NCBI GenBank assembly: GCA_963920705.1
Contig: OY987228.1
Location: forward strand, 20,530,565 to 20,594,564
Source of the DNA: Odiellus spinosus
Lineage: Eukaryota; Arthropoda; Arachnida; Opiliones; Phalangiidae
Direction: 5' to 3'
DNA: 64,000 nt
Position 1 is the first letter of the stretch, and each line of letters opens with the position of its first letter. This document shows positions 36,436-49,604 of this stretch, piece after piece. A program made the position numbers and the translations under genes. The notes beneath the pieces are model-generated. The model had not been told where the DNA came from. It saw only the letters and a list, made by a program, of their open reading frames with translations, and ran no database searches.

Positions 36436-37800
36436 GTAAAACTAAATCATGCTAGAAATATTTCTCGTGATCAAAGGCAAATATGGTTAAACATTGGTTC
36501 AATACGGCTAACCCTAAGAAAAAGCGAGTTAAATTACAGTATCACTGGCTATTTTCCCCCCACTCTGCCAGCGAAAAGGGCAAGTGTTCTAACCCGAGAG
36601 GAATGAAATTATTCTCCTATTCACCCTCCCTTTAAAAGAGAGTAGGGAGAATAGAGCCCCCGTGATATAACCCCCTTTACCCCCTGTCTATCCAGTGAAA
36701 GAACTCGCGAGACAGGTTACTGATCCGCCAGTTCAGCAGGGTTTTATCCAATCTTAATCAGATCCCCACGCGCGCAGAATCCCAGCTCTACTTTTCACCA
36801 TCGCAACAAAAAAAAAAAAGAAAGACCCCCATTTTCACGTCAGATTGCATTTCCAGGCCGCAAGACACACTTACGATTAAAAGTTTTAGGTTGTGATGAA
36901 GGAAGGGGAATGAAGCGAGAATTTAGAAAAGAAAAAAAATGAAAAAATCCGAATGCAGCATTTATTCCAACATTATACGAGCAAATTTTTGGCTCTCACG
37001 CAAAAAAATTCTACCCCACCTTCCCTAGAAATTATTTTTCGCAACGCGTTCACGCTACGGTCTGATGACGATGCTAGATTTAACTTACAGACACGCGAGT
37101 TATATAATTTCGAGGGTTGTTTCTTTGGTAGCGCACCTCCAAGGCCTCTTACGCGGAGGACACTTAATTTCGAGTATAAACCTCGATAATAAATTTCTTT
37201 GATAATGCTATATAGAGTTTTATTTATATAAAACGTCTGGGCATTCTTAAAATATCCAGGTGTGAAATTGTCGTTAAAAATTTCGTTTCTCTGCTTATTT
37301 CATTTTATGACATGTTGAAAATACCGTATTTACTTTAGAAGATATTTCACAAGTTTAACTGTACTAAATGTATTTTTCCAGATCTTTTACAGGTCTGCAG
37401 ATTTCATTTTTAATGATTCTCAGTCTCTTAAGAGTCTACGCTATACTTAATTTTGAGGTACAGCGCGTATAAAGCTACAATAACCGTTAGTTATTTGATT
37501 AGTTTGCTTAGAGATAAAGGCAGCGTAGCTTTACGAGCGCTGCAAAGTGCCAACACAAGGTAAAATAAACTAATTTTCAATCAAATCTTTTCAAAATATT
37601 CAGTTTTCGAAAGCCATGGGAAATATTACGAGAATTTAAATTTAGAAGCGTGATTTCGTATAAATAAATGAAATAAAATTATTTTCACACGCGGAAATTC
37701 GTGAGCTTTGCTTGATAAAGTTCAAACCAACATATACAGGCATAAATAACAACTAAATTGTTATCTAGGAAAACCCTAAATAATCATTTTTGGATACCAT

Positions 37801-38137
37801 CAGAAGCCGATGAAACCCTCCTTTGAAGTCTACTACTCTAATGTTCGATATAGCGCTCCTCTCTGTATGGGTAAAATTCCCAATTTTACGAGATCGGAGG
37901 GGTCCTACTTCATACCCCCCTGTCTACGGAAAATTGGAAATTTTCTTTCTCCACAAACGACGACGTTTTTTGACGAACTACAAGGCTGCTAGAGATATTC
38001 GCTGGACGAACTCCCGCTCCGAAAATATCTACCGTTAGGAGGCGTACGAATCGCGCTTTTTGAAACTAACCCATACAGAGAGGGGTAGACAAGACCAGGG
38101 AGTAATAGACTTCAAAGGAGGGTTTCATCTACTTCTG
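37801..38137. mobile_element. Family C MITE, copy 3
   Basis: 337 bp, same family. Exact 7-bp duplication ATACCAT (37794-37800 and 38138-38144). The right terminus carries a change (ATCTACTTCTG instead of ATCGGCTTCTG). Confidence 0.91.
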
Positions 38138-38819
38138 ATACCATTAATATTTTATCTATTAGATTTATAATTTATCTATTATTATGGCTCGGTTTTCGGT
38201 ACCAGCTATGAGACCCTTTAAGCCACAAATCTTTAAATAGGCATGTAACGAGGTAAGTATATTCAAGGGTAGTTAGCAACGATATTTTTGATCAGTATGA
38301 GGTTTAACATTGCGTACCAATACGCCTATACTTCGGCCATTTTGAAAACTTCTCTCGAACAGAACTAAAACAAGTATAAATCTGCGCTATTAGATTTAGC
38401 CAGAGATTTCCGCTCAATAGGTTCTCCAATATAGTATTGTTCGAAAAACTTCACAAAAGGATCAAAACTAAGGCGGATTTATACACGACGTTAATCCTTG
38501 TAGGGGAAAGAAGTAGTCTTCGAGTGGTAATATTGAGTAGCAAACCTCCGATTAACGCCGGGGACAACAATTCAATTAGGGGGAGAAGAATGCAAGGTTT
38601 TTACCTCGCCGTTATTATCAGGGGTTGTTATCGGGAAAGTGACTTTGTCGGGGATTTCTTTCGCCTTCTGCCTAGATCAGCTTCGATATAACGTATCAAA
38701 GACAGGAGGCTGAATTGAGAAGAAGGATACGAAAATAAGTTTTCAAATCCAGGGAACGCTATATTTTTATTCATCCTTGTTTTCTGTACGAAGATAAATC
38801 AGGAATAATATTTTCTTAA

Positions 38820-39252
38820 AGGGAGGATGCAACCTAACAACAAGTGATTTTTTATTGATTCCTTATTGTTTAAATAGGCCTAATCCACTATTTAAAAAAT
38901 TTACAAACAAATATTAAACTAGAAATAAATTTAAAACTTACCCGGAAAATAGGCTTAGTGGGATTCATGGAGATCCTGAATTGCGTCCGTGTAAGGTCTA
39001 GCGACCAATGAACGAAGGCCCGTCGTTCACGCGAGATCTCCACGAGACTTACGTCGCGCGCGATTGGTCGCTAGACCTTACACGCGAGGAAATCAGGAGC
39101 TCCATGAATCCCACTAAGCCTATTTTCAGGGTAAGTTTTAAATTTATTTCTAGCTTAATATTTGTTTGTAAATTTTTTAAATAGTGGATTAGGCCTATTT
39201 AAACAATAAGGAATCGATAAAAAATCACTTGTTGTTAGGTTGCATTCTCCCT
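38820..39252. mobile_element. Family A MITE, copy 2
   Basis: 433 bp with the arms and landmarks described for the copy at 8841-9254; TTAA flanks at 38816-38819 and 39253-39256. The central segment includes GGCCCGTCGTTCACGCGAGA, shared with the copies at 47320 and 62398. Confidence 0.9.
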
Positions 39253-40557
39253 TTAAGGTTCATTCGCGTTTAACATTTTTGGTATAAATTATTTTCAAAT
39301 TATTAGATTTATTTAAAAGTTTCATGCCGTTATAACTCGTGAAACGACAATTTTTGGCAGTAAATCAGGTGTGTAATAAAGAATTTGCGGAAAATTATTT
39401 TATATTTTTCAAATACAATTTTTACAAATTTCGATGCTAAAATTCCATCCATAAGGTGATTATAAAGGGTTAGATCACAGTAAGAGTGTACTTTAAATTA
39501 AATTTTCATGATCTCAAGTGCCTTACTTCAATTTTTGAGCATAAAATGAAAATTTTAGGAATTTTCCCTGACAACTATAACTTTCCTTAACAATAATAAA
39601 TTCCAATTTTTCCCTAGAAAATAATATTTCCTATAACTCTTCCCTGAGATTATTTCCGAAACCTTTTCCAGATTTTTCCAGAAACTTTCCATCCACGATT
39701 TCAAAATATTTTCAAGGCCAATAGTGCGAACAAAGCTTAAATCTAAGGAGGAACTTTAGTGGTATCACCCCTGCCTTTGACAGTATAACCATGTTAAGAG
39801 ACATAACACGGACCCGTCTCCGCCATCATCCACCCTCTGCCACGAAACACGAAAAAGGTAAACGCCCCAGTTCGATATCCCGGGGAAATTCGGGAATTGG
39901 AAAAATTCTACCCCGCACCTTAAGTGAGGGAGGATATTTTTAGTTCTAGGCTCGCGTAGGTCCTAAAAAATATCGGACTATCATTTGGAAAAAGAGAAGT
40001 GGGAAGAAGAATGAAAAAAATCCAAAAAAAAATCACGGCCTCGGGCAATGAAGAAGCGCGAGAGTAGAGATGGAGAGAGATGAGACTAAGCATCGTCATC
40101 TTTATGCCCTTTCCTTCCTTGTATTTCCCTACAACCCTGATTCTTTTTTTTTTTTTATTCAATCCGGAAACGAATTAGTTAGAAGAGTGGGCCCATTTTA
40201 TGGAAATTGGCACGGGGACTTTTTTTTTTTATATATTTTTTCTTTCGTTTTAATTTGGCGTCGAAGCGTACAACTAGGAAATTCACGGGCTGATTTATAG
40301 CCCTAAATGGATTTTGGGTTCTCCCGCCTCTCTATCCTTCTTCCCCTTCGATAGAGCGGGACAGGACTATGTACAACCTATAGGATATATATATACTCTT
40401 TCTCTTCTAACACGGATTTACAAATAACCACGTTAGAAAGAAATCGCTTACTGCTAGAAAATTCCGCGAGCGGATTATGTAAAAAGACTGAGAGACAAAA
40501 GCTGGTAACTCGTAAAAGAAGAGTTTTTCTTTTAAAAGAAATGTCATTTGAACTTAA

Positions 40558-40895
40558 AGGGAGAATGAAAGGCCGAAACAACCTATTTTTAATCGATTAA
40601 GAATGCTAAAATAATGAGAAAAACAATAATATAACTCACACCAAAAATATTTCGTTATTTTATAATCAATTTCCAAAGTTCAGATGCTAAGCCTAGGCTG
40701 CCTAGCTCGGTGAACTAGGCTAGCACGACCTGTATTTATTTTAATATTCGCGGCTGTTCTTGTCGCCAATCACGAGCGAGTACGCGTATTTAAAATAACG
40801 GAAATATTTTTGGCGAGTTATATTATTGTTTTTCTCATTATTTTAGCATTCTTAATTGATTAAAAATAGGTTGTTTTGTGCCTTTCATTCTCCCT
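40558..40895. mobile_element. Family B MITE, copy 2
   Basis: 338 bp, closely matching the copy at 1572-1954 over both arms, with TTAA at 40554-40557 and 40896-40899. The central hairpin is shortened: the right arm of the GGCTGTTCTTGTCGCC hairpin and part of the adjoining sequence are deleted. Two copies that agree outside a single internal deletion support defining the family within this window. Confidence 0.87.
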
Positions 40896-41479
40896 TTAAA
40901 TTCATTTATGTGGTAAATATTTCGCGATAAACTTAAGTTACTAGATAAATGCTCTCGGGTAAAGAATTTGATAGAGGAAATTGAAGCGCGAATTTCCTAG
41001 GGCGTTAGTCGCTTACACTCGTAATGTTTAAAGAGATGAATTTTACAACATCGTTATACTTGTAAAAGTATATCTCCAGTTCTATTACGTATAAAATCAA
41101 ATCGAATCGCCATATATATATATATACGAGTAATTGATCAAACGCGTGGTTAACGACGAATTTCCGAACCACGTATTGGAATTTTCACCACCATCATATA
41201 ATAATAATGCCGAAGAATATATTAAAAATGAGTTTACAAGAAAGCTAAAGCGTATTGATACCCAATGTAAAACCACCTAGGAAAAAGTAGTCCGTAACAA
41301 ATCAATTTGAAATAATAATATAATATTTGAGAAATTTTGGGTGTGTGCGTAAAACTATATAAATCAATTCTTTTTCGTATACAATAATGTAATATTAAGA
41401 GTATCGGTATAACATGGAAAATTATAGAAATGGGTTAAATAAAAATGTGTTCAGCTTGATTTCATTGGGTGTACAATAT

Positions 41480-41818
41480 CAGAAGCCGATGAAACCCTCC
41501 TTTGAAGTCTACTACTCTAATGTTCGATATAGCGCTCCTCTCTGTATGGGTAAAATTCCCAATTTTACGAGATCGGAGGGGTCCTACTTCATACCCCCTG
41601 CCTACTTTAAATTGGAAATTCTCTCTCTCCACAAACGACGACATTTTCATTTGACGAACTCCAAGGATGCTAGAGATATTCGCTCGACGAACTCCCGCTC
41701 CGAAAATATCTACCGTTAGGAGGCGTACGAATCGCGCTTTTTGAAACTAACCCATACAGAGAGGGGTAAACAAGACCCGGGAGTAATAGACTTCAAAGGA
41801 GGGTTTCATCGGCTTCTG
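41480..41818. mobile_element. Family C MITE, copy 4
   Basis: 339 bp, same family, both termini intact. Flanks are ACAATAT on the left and GTTTTAT on the right, which do not match well, so the duplication has decayed or the copy arose by recombination. Confidence 0.87.
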
Positions 41819-44774
41819 GTTTTATGGAAATAATTCTAGACGGTGTTGAAACTTGTGTCTTAAAAAATCTACAAAGCACCGTTTTCCTCGATTGGATAAT
41901 TTTGTAGCCTATATAGACCATTTAGTGATTTATTAATTAGCTAAGTGAATAATTTATAGTGTTTCATTTGATTTCATTGTCTGTATACAATTTGCATAAA
42001 TTAATATGATTTTTCTCGTATATCTGTCTGTGAATTAAATTAAACTAATTAGATTCTATTAGAATAATTTAGCAAAGGTCTAAAGGGCGGATAAAACGAA
42101 TAAATTAAAAATAAAAATCATAATTTTTTTTCAACAGCGAGCTACTTCAAAAAAGATATAGGTTTTTAATTAAACTATCAATTTCAAGTTTGAATAATTA
42201 GATAAGGCAATAATAAAACAGGATGCATTGCGCTAAATCCGGAACAATATTATGGTTTCACACTCTCTTTAAAAATGGTAATTTTTAAATTATAAGACCA
42301 CTCGGTGCGGTAGCGAAGCTATCAGAGCGATGAACGAGCGAGGGAGGAAACTACTGGTTATGTTTACGATAAATAACCTTCCACGTTTAACTCACCGGGG
42401 AAATCATTTCCCTTTTTGTTGATGGGGGAGGGAGGATAGAAGGATTGTCCCTTAATTGGGGATTAGTAGTGGAAAAGAGAGCGAGAGATAAGAGTGAGAA
42501 GGAGTCAGGGGGTGACAGTCTCTGAGTATAGTGGTCCGTCGCGGTGATCCCTGGCGCCGCAGACGAGCTAATTATGAATATTAATTCGCATTACCGGCCA
42601 AATGCCTTGTCAAAAGTCGCCGAAAACGTATCGCGCGGACGCGTTGGGCACACCTCTTTCGTCCCGCGAAATATAATCCACTAACCCTTCTCCCCTCTTC
42701 TAACTTTTACTTCTACACGCGCCGGACTTAATGAAGTACATTTTTCCACAAATTTCCCGCTAAAACTCATCCCGTTCTTTAATAAAAGATGAATTTCGCC
42801 TCCAGTTTCCCAAGAATAACCCAGAGAGAGTTGAAATAAGTCTTTTTGGTATAGTCGCGACACCCCATACGAGTAATGAGAAAATTCAAGTGCAAGCTAA
42901 AAACGTGTTTCGCTGAAATGACTATAAACCCAGCATCTTTAGGGGCAGAGTCAGTTTACTCGGGTTGGAACAAGAGGAGCTTAGAAAATATTATCAGTAC
43001 TAAATCGCAAATTTTTAAAGTCCATATATCTAAGTAAACAAATCAAAGGGATAAAGGGAAGCGTCTCAAGTACTCGGTCGTTTAACTAAGTCAAGAACCC
43101 CGAGTACTTCTGCGGCCAACAACACCGAGAGCGTTTAAACAAGTCGGAGATCCTAATCTGTGGCCGCCAGTACTTTGTTATGCAACGTCTTCAGTATAAC
43201 TTCAACCATCAAATTTAACGATAACGTTAGCGCGATCCGTGATTGATAAAAAATATTACCCAACTGAAAACACCATTAACAATTCGTTCAAAATGAACCG
43301 CACATTAGAATATTATAGTTCAGCAATTGTATACATTTTCCCATAATCTTTGGACGCATATATCTTCGGAAATTCAAGGGTTTAGCCGGAACTTAATCTT
43401 TAGAAACTATAAGGTATTTAGAAAAGTACCCCCATTAAATATATTTTAAAGTTTTCTAAAAATTAATTAATCCCCTCATTATTCTCATCGACGAATATCT
43501 TAGTTTCGATTTAAAAGAGTCCTATATACTTTCTATCTTATAAGGGTATAACGGGCGAGAGAAGAGATCGGAGAAAATTTATTATCGGCTTTAGAAACAA
43601 CGAGATGGGAGAAACCGTTGGGATTTTCAAAAATAGTAAATAATGGATAGGGCGTTCGGTGCGGGAAAGGAAACCTTAAATTACGGATCATAGAATAAGA
43701 GCTTTTAACCGGTAGAGAAAGGCGTTCTCGTAATAACCTACGTTAAGGCTATATAGGGGGTAATGATAGAAGACTTTGGGCCAGGCAGAGAAGCCTTCTT
43801 CGGGCGCCAGCTAGCCAACGAGGAATTCTTTGGATTATAAGCGAAGCGGGGATTAAACTCGCGCTTAAATCCTCTTGAATAATTGATAAGATTTTAATAG
43901 GCTTGTATTTCGCGTAAAATATACCTTGGCGATCGTTTTCAAACCGACCATCTCGGCATCCCAGCGCTCCGGATCTTCCATCCCCTATTGGTCGCTTAAC
44001 TACTATAGCTTCTATAACGTATACACCGACAAAGCTTGAAATATTAACGTAAACACGAGAGAGCCGCGGCTTCAAACTGCTTAAGTCTCGGATTATTAAA
44101 GTTTTCCAACTTGCTGGCTTTGATCTTTTTTAAATCCCGGCCGAGTCGTTTGTACGAAAAGCTATCAGACGCCGGGGTGAGAGGGTTATATTGGGAGGTC
44201 GTCTTAGGAAACCCTCGAGGTCTAGATCTACACCTTCTTACTCCCGAAGATCGTCTAAGGCGCGAGAAGGGAATTATAGAAGATACTCCTTTAATAATCT
44301 CTCTAGGTCCACGTACGCGCCGCGGACTGCGCCTACTATAGCTAGCTGGTTCGATGATTTAGCGCCGATACCTAAGGATGAGTACGGGATTTAATACTTT
44401 CAACAGGGAGTTGACTTTAAAACGTTAATCCCCACTAATATTTATATTTTGGGAAAGATGTTATAGACAATTTCTAAGCCGTATTGATAGATCAAAATAA
44501 GACTCGAGATACGCCGAAATCATTACGTTGATCATAGGACAACCGAAAGGAAGACCCAAAATTCTACGTATACCGTTCCCTCCATAACACTCACTCATAA
44601 AAGCTCTATAATTATGGTCATAAGTGTATTATTTTATTTCGTAAAAGTAAACAACGCCCCTATCAGCAAAGGTCCGGGTAAATGTACCGGCAGATTCTGA
44701 TTTGAGACACTAGCAGCCGCAAACGGTGTAAATAGTGTAATCGGAAGCGCCACTCTTGACAATATAGACAATCG

Positions 44775-44945
44775 ACATGGCACACCTAAATTCCGTCCAT
44801 CTCTCCCGACTCAAAATATCGAGGAAGAGTTCAAATCACTCGAGCCAGACAGGGATGATGACTTTTTTGGCGCTTTGCTGATGCATGGTATCAAGCTATA
44901 CGAGTTGTTGTTTACTTTTATTGAATAAATGATAAACTTTTGTTA
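44775..44945. repeat. Dispersed repeat, copy 2 of a pair
   Basis: Aligns with 29670-29840: CTCTCCCGACTCAAAATATC, GAGTTCAAATCACTCGAGCC, AGACAGGGATGATGAC, then GTTGTTTACTTTTATTGAATAA and AACTTTTG. A short insertion lies between the two conserved halves. Confidence 0.7.
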
Positions 44946-45903
44946 TAGTGCAAATTATTAAAATTTAAATATTCAAATACTTCATGGTTTAAAAGCAAAA
45001 ACTTTAATTTTTGGGAAAGAATTTCGAGGCGGGCCAACACGTTCCTTTTCAAACCAAACTTAATCTAATTTTATTATACTAATCCAACATAATTTCGACG
45101 TAACCATAAAGCGCTTAAATTCTTGTATAAAATATTGCGAAATATTAAAATTAGATATTAATTATTTCTCGGGAAGATAATTGATCGACAGTTCGGTTAA
45201 TTAATATTCCATGGCCCATCATATCAAATTGGCGGTGCCAAAAAAAGGCCTTAAACTGTAATAGAAATACGCCATATAGGAAGTAAATTCGAAACGAAGT
45301 GTATATAAGGTTAGACATTAGTTAAACGGGGTTCTTGGTCAAAACAAAGGCGAGGAGAGGAAGATAATTAGGAAGTACGTTTGACAGATAATTTGGCGAA
45401 ACGCGCTAAAAATCCTCGGGGTAGTTTTGTAATTAGATTTAACGGTACGGGGAACAAACGACGCTTTTCATTACTTTGAGAGTTTACGGGAGCGAAAAGT
45501 CACAAATCATAGAGGACAACCTTCTTTTATCTTAACCACGACGGCGGTATAGAGCTATAGATTTACCAATCCGAGACAGGGCGCGGGGGTTAAAGGGTCA
45601 AAAATCAGACGAAACTATATATACATCACGGTAGACGGTCCAGAAAGAGGCTATACCTGAAATGAGAGGCTATAACGATGAAAAAATAAGGTATACCCGC
45701 GTCAAGTTAGTTGTCATGGATACGTCCGATTAATTACACAGTCAGGCATAATATAAATACGTCCGTACATGAAGATTATAGGTCTTAATACGGACACTCA
45801 AATAGGGAAAGTGGGACCTACCACAAGGTTATGAAAAACCTAATATTTTGCTAGAAATTTCTATATAAATATGTACGTAATAGACCACAACCCCAGAGGC
45901 AAC

Positions 45904-45945
45904 CAGAAGCCGATAAAACCATTCCAACGGTTTCATCGGCTTCTG
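45904..45945. mobile_element. Family C minimal derivative (42 bp)
   Basis: Only the two terminal inverted repeats remain: CAGAAGCCGATAAAACC, about 8 bases, then GGTTTCATCGGCTTCTG. Flanks AGGCAAC and ACGCAAC agree at 6 of 7 positions, matching the family's 7-bp duplication. Either an extreme internal deletion in place or a separately mobilised mini-element. Confidence 0.75.
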
Positions 45946-45949
45946 ACGC

Positions 45950-46125
45950 AACTCTTATCTAAAATAATGTTGAAACAACCCATGGGCAAAGCCTTATCTA
46001 AAATTATTTTTGAATAAATCCAAAGGCAAACCCGTTTCTAAACTAATTTTGACACAACTCAAGGTCAAAACCTAATCCAAAATAATTTTGACACAACCCA
46101 GTGGATAACCTAATCTAAAAAATGA
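45950..46125. repeat. About 39-bp tandem repeat, 4 units
   Basis: Units start near 45955, 45994, 46034, 46073 and 46111 and follow the pattern TTATCTAAAATAATTTTGA, then CACAACCCA, then GGNCAAANCC. The copies are diverged from one another. The array directly follows the 42-bp family C derivative and precedes the hairpin at 46166. Confidence 0.75.
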
Positions 46126-46165
46126 TTAAAATTAATCTTGATGAATAAGTGGTTGACCTATGCAT

Positions 46166-46493
46166 ACTATCAAGAATCCATTCAGGTTCCATAAGAATAT
46201 GGGAGGGCCGCGATTCAATAACCATCCTTCCAAACTTTGTAGCAAAAGTTCGTCCGCTTCGAATCGATTTTTCAAGTAAATCGCTCCTGACATTATATTA
46301 TTAAACCGCGCCACTAACGACCTTGACATAATATTTTGGGTAATAAAAATGGAGCCGACCGAAAAAAGATCTAAGCGTACAAATGCTGCGAAAATTGCAG
46401 ACGAACTTTTGTTGCAAAGTTTGGGAGGATGGTACCAGAGGCTAAAGCTATGCTCCCATATTCTTATGGAACCTGAATGGATTCTTGATACTA
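46166..46493. repeat. Long inverted repeat (hairpin)
   Basis: The left arm (46166-46254) reads CAAGAATCCATTCAGGTTCC, then CATAAGAATATGGGAG, then CCATCCTTCCAAACTTTG and AAAAGTTCGTC. The right arm (46399-46493) contains the inverse in the same order, with a small insertion after GGATGGT. Arms of about 90 bp, roughly 85-90% complementary by eye, with a loop of about 145 bp. Small ORFs on both strands share ADELLLQSL.GW because of the inversion. Not similar to families A to E. Confidence 0.85.
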
Positions 46494-47319
46494 TATATTC
46501 AATCTGGTCGATTTTCCCCATAATTTACATCGTTACATGATACAACTTTTAGATGACAATTAAAATTCGAGTCTAAAATATGTCTTTTAATATTTTTAAG
46601 AAGCGAAATAGGCTATTTAATGAGCGTGACATTTTTGACCGCGGAGGGGAAACCCCCCTCAACTTTTCTGTTATAAAATTATAGTATTGCACCACCACGA
46701 AGGGACCATTTTTAACGAGTTATTTTAAGGCCAGCCTGGGTCGGTCGTAATAAACCTTTCAAACAGGTTCAGATTAAAAATTTGGAGAAGAAAAAAAAGA
46801 GTATATAGTATAAGGCTTTTACAGCTATTACGTATAAAGTAGAAAGTGATGACACGGTTGAAACTATAATAGGACGAAGGGTAGAGGCTGGGAAAAAGTC
46901 ATTTTCAAATTCAAAGCCACACCCTATTGCTATACTCGTCGCGTGATGAGAGAGACTGAGGAGTTATAGGTCTATGTAAAATTTATAGGTAAAGTATGAA
47001 GCGAATGAAAGTCTGAAAAGAAGTGCAAGCGTGAAAAATAAAATTGCATTTTAAAGAGAATTCCCAAAAAGATAATTTATGCCTATTTTTTTATAACAGC
47101 GCGTTAAAAGATCTAACGGTTTAATTTTATAGCCAGGATTTATAAATCCGTAGTGGGTTTTTAAAAGAATTAAAGGGTAAATTGGAGCTAAAAATGGAAG
47201 AGTTTTTAATTTATTTGAAGAATCACCACGCGAAAAGTATTCGAGAATTTTTTCTTAAATTGTGATTTCGAAAATAATTTCAAAAGCTGTTCCTATTTTA
47301 GCTCCAGGTTTCCCTTTAA

Positions 47320-47753
47320 AGGGAGAATGCAACCTAATTACAAGTGATTTTTTATCGATTCGTTATCGTTTAAATAGGCCTAATCCACCGATAAAAAGTT
47401 TACAATACAAATATTAAACTAGAAATTAATTTAAAACTTACCCTGAAAATAGGCTTAGCGGGATTCATGGAGATCCTGAATCGCGTCCGTGTAAGGTCTA
47501 GCGACCAACGAGCAAAGGCCCGTCGTTCACGCGAGATCTCCAGGAGACTTACGTCGCGCGCGATTGGTCGCTAGACCTTACACGCGAGGAAATCAGGAGC
47601 TCCATGAATCCCACTAAGCCTATTTTCAGGGTAAGTTTTAAATTTATTTCTAGTTTAATATTTGTTTGTATATTTTTTAAATAGTGGATTAGGCCTATTT
47701 AAACAATAAGGAATCGATAAAAAAATCACTTGTTTTTAGGTTGCATCCTCCCT
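47320..47753. mobile_element. Family A MITE, copy 3
   Basis: 434 bp, complete, TTAA flanks at 47316-47319 and 47754-47757. It is very similar to the copies at 38820 and 62398, including the centre, which suggests fairly recent amplification of this subfamily. Confidence 0.9.
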
Positions 47754-49604
47754 TTAATAGCGATTAAGAAGTGAATTTTAAACATTTATGTAGTACTAAA
47801 AAGGAGCCAAGACATAAAACTCAATTAAGATAGGGTGCAAATTGACTATATAGTTTCAGAGATGCTATTTTTGGTTATCCTTCTAAAAGTGGAGTTGTTT
47901 GTTGTTTGATTTTGAGGAATTCTAGGTTGACAGTTTGAGAGTGAATCGTCTGTTAGCTTAAAATAAGTGAAGGAGACAATAGAAGTTCGGAGAAGAATAC
48001 GATATATCGTTAGGAAGACAAACAAGCGATTTCTCGCGAAACCGCTATACGAAACGTGCCAACAGAGAACCAGGCACCGAGAGGGTTCTGTTTAACCTAT
48101 AGTCACATGGCATCCCACTTTCTTATACACCCTTCCTCTCGCGTCTACTTATCTAAGACGTTTTTCTTTTGTGTTATAAGCTGTTATAAGATGAACCTAA
48201 TTACTTCGCGCCTTTTTACTCTAGAAATATACAAGAGCGCTCACCGACACGACTTCAAACAACGTCTATACGTTTTTTCCCCTTTAAGGTCTAGTTCGAA
48301 TTTGTCAGACACTTATAAAAAAAAACGCTTAAGCAAGATGGCAGCTGTCTTATTTTCACTTTTCATGCCATAGTAACACTATCGTGGTAGCATTAAAGAT
48401 ACTTAACCCTAAAAATACTGTAAATTCAAACATTACGAGATTGTTCAAACGAAATGGACAAAAACTGAGCCTAAAATCATCCCAAATTATAGGCTAATTA
48501 AGACGATTCTATAACAGCGAGCATAACTCGCGAATGGCTTTGTGGGAACGTTACTAAACCAATTGGGTTTACTTTCCGAGTTCATGATGCCAGAATTCTA
48601 ACGATATTTTTTACTGATTTCAAACTTGGGCTAAGGTTTGATGCAAAAACAAAGAAGCCCACCATTAGGCAACTATTGACTTATTCCAAATCAAAGAATC
48701 ACGATAAAGGTTTATACATTGTTTCAGAATCTAGGGTGCGAACGATCCTATTTTGGGGAGTCGAAAAAATAAAGGAGAGAAGATAAAAAAAAAGCGGCAG
48801 AGATTCGCGGGGAAAGAGGAGTACAATGCGAGGGACTATTTGGGTCTCGTGCCTTGTCAACACGTAAAGGAGAGACTGATTAAGCGTCCGCGAAGTCACC
48901 CCGTCGGTGATAAATGACCGCTCACGGAAGACATCAGCGCGCCGCGGAGAAAGACAAGAAAAGATGAAGCAAGGCGGATGGACCCAGCTTCCCCAAAAAA
49001 AGAACGTCATAAATGCGGTTACTCTAAAAAACTGGAGCATTCTTCGCGCGATGGTATTACTCGAAGATTCTTATATCGCCTCTGCGCGTCGCCAATCTTT
49101 GAAAAAGTGTAGGCATCTAACGCGCGCGACGTAAAAACTATATTAATCACGAAAACAAAACCATTAGAAGTAAATAATGATCGTCACTTTACAAAAATTC
49201 GTTACAAAAAAAATATGGATTCCGCACCACCGAGAGAGAAAAATAAAAAAATCGCCCACATCTTTATTTTTAGAGGTCCTTAATTATAAATAGGAGAAAA
49301 AGAAGTTCGCCAAATATTTTCGCACCAGCGGATTTCCCAATTTAACGCGTTAGGAATAACAAGATTATCAAAACGAAAAAGTTTGGACCTGCCCTGAAAA
49401 AGTGGAATTTTGTAGCTCAGTTATAGATTTACGGGTAAATCAACTAAAATGATATCAAAAAGTACAATTTAGTTAAACATAAATATGTTAATTAAATTAT
49501 TTTCATTTCTTTCGTGACCCTAAGAGTCCGTGGCATAGTGAAGGCCGGTACTCGTCAAATCTCGTACAATTTGAACGAAATCCTAAAATCTCTATACGTT
49601 CTAT

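Larger units (their letters stand above)
36436..45903. other. No gene seen; MITEs and AT-rich DNA
   Basis: Holds families A, B and C copies and the dispersed repeat at 44775, otherwise non-coding. The ORFs at 41414-41719 and 37810-38038 are family C sequence, not genes. A compact AT-core/CpG-flank block at about 42,530-42,640 contains several TAAT homeodomain-type motifs. The ORFs at 43749-44394 overlap on both strands and have no domain. Confidence 0.5.

Noticed and set aside
41414..41719. 101-codon plus-strand ORF and similar ORFs at 37810, 49627, 53558, 33304, 33465, 49503, 49714 and 53506
   Set aside because: They resemble each other only because they all lie in family C MITE copies; frames and ends differ between copies as expected for non-coding repeats.
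46132..46521. 129-codon minus-strand ORF and the opposite 63-codon ORF as a gene pair
   Set aside because: The shared ADELLLQSL peptide is produced by the inverted repeat, with no independent evidence of coding.
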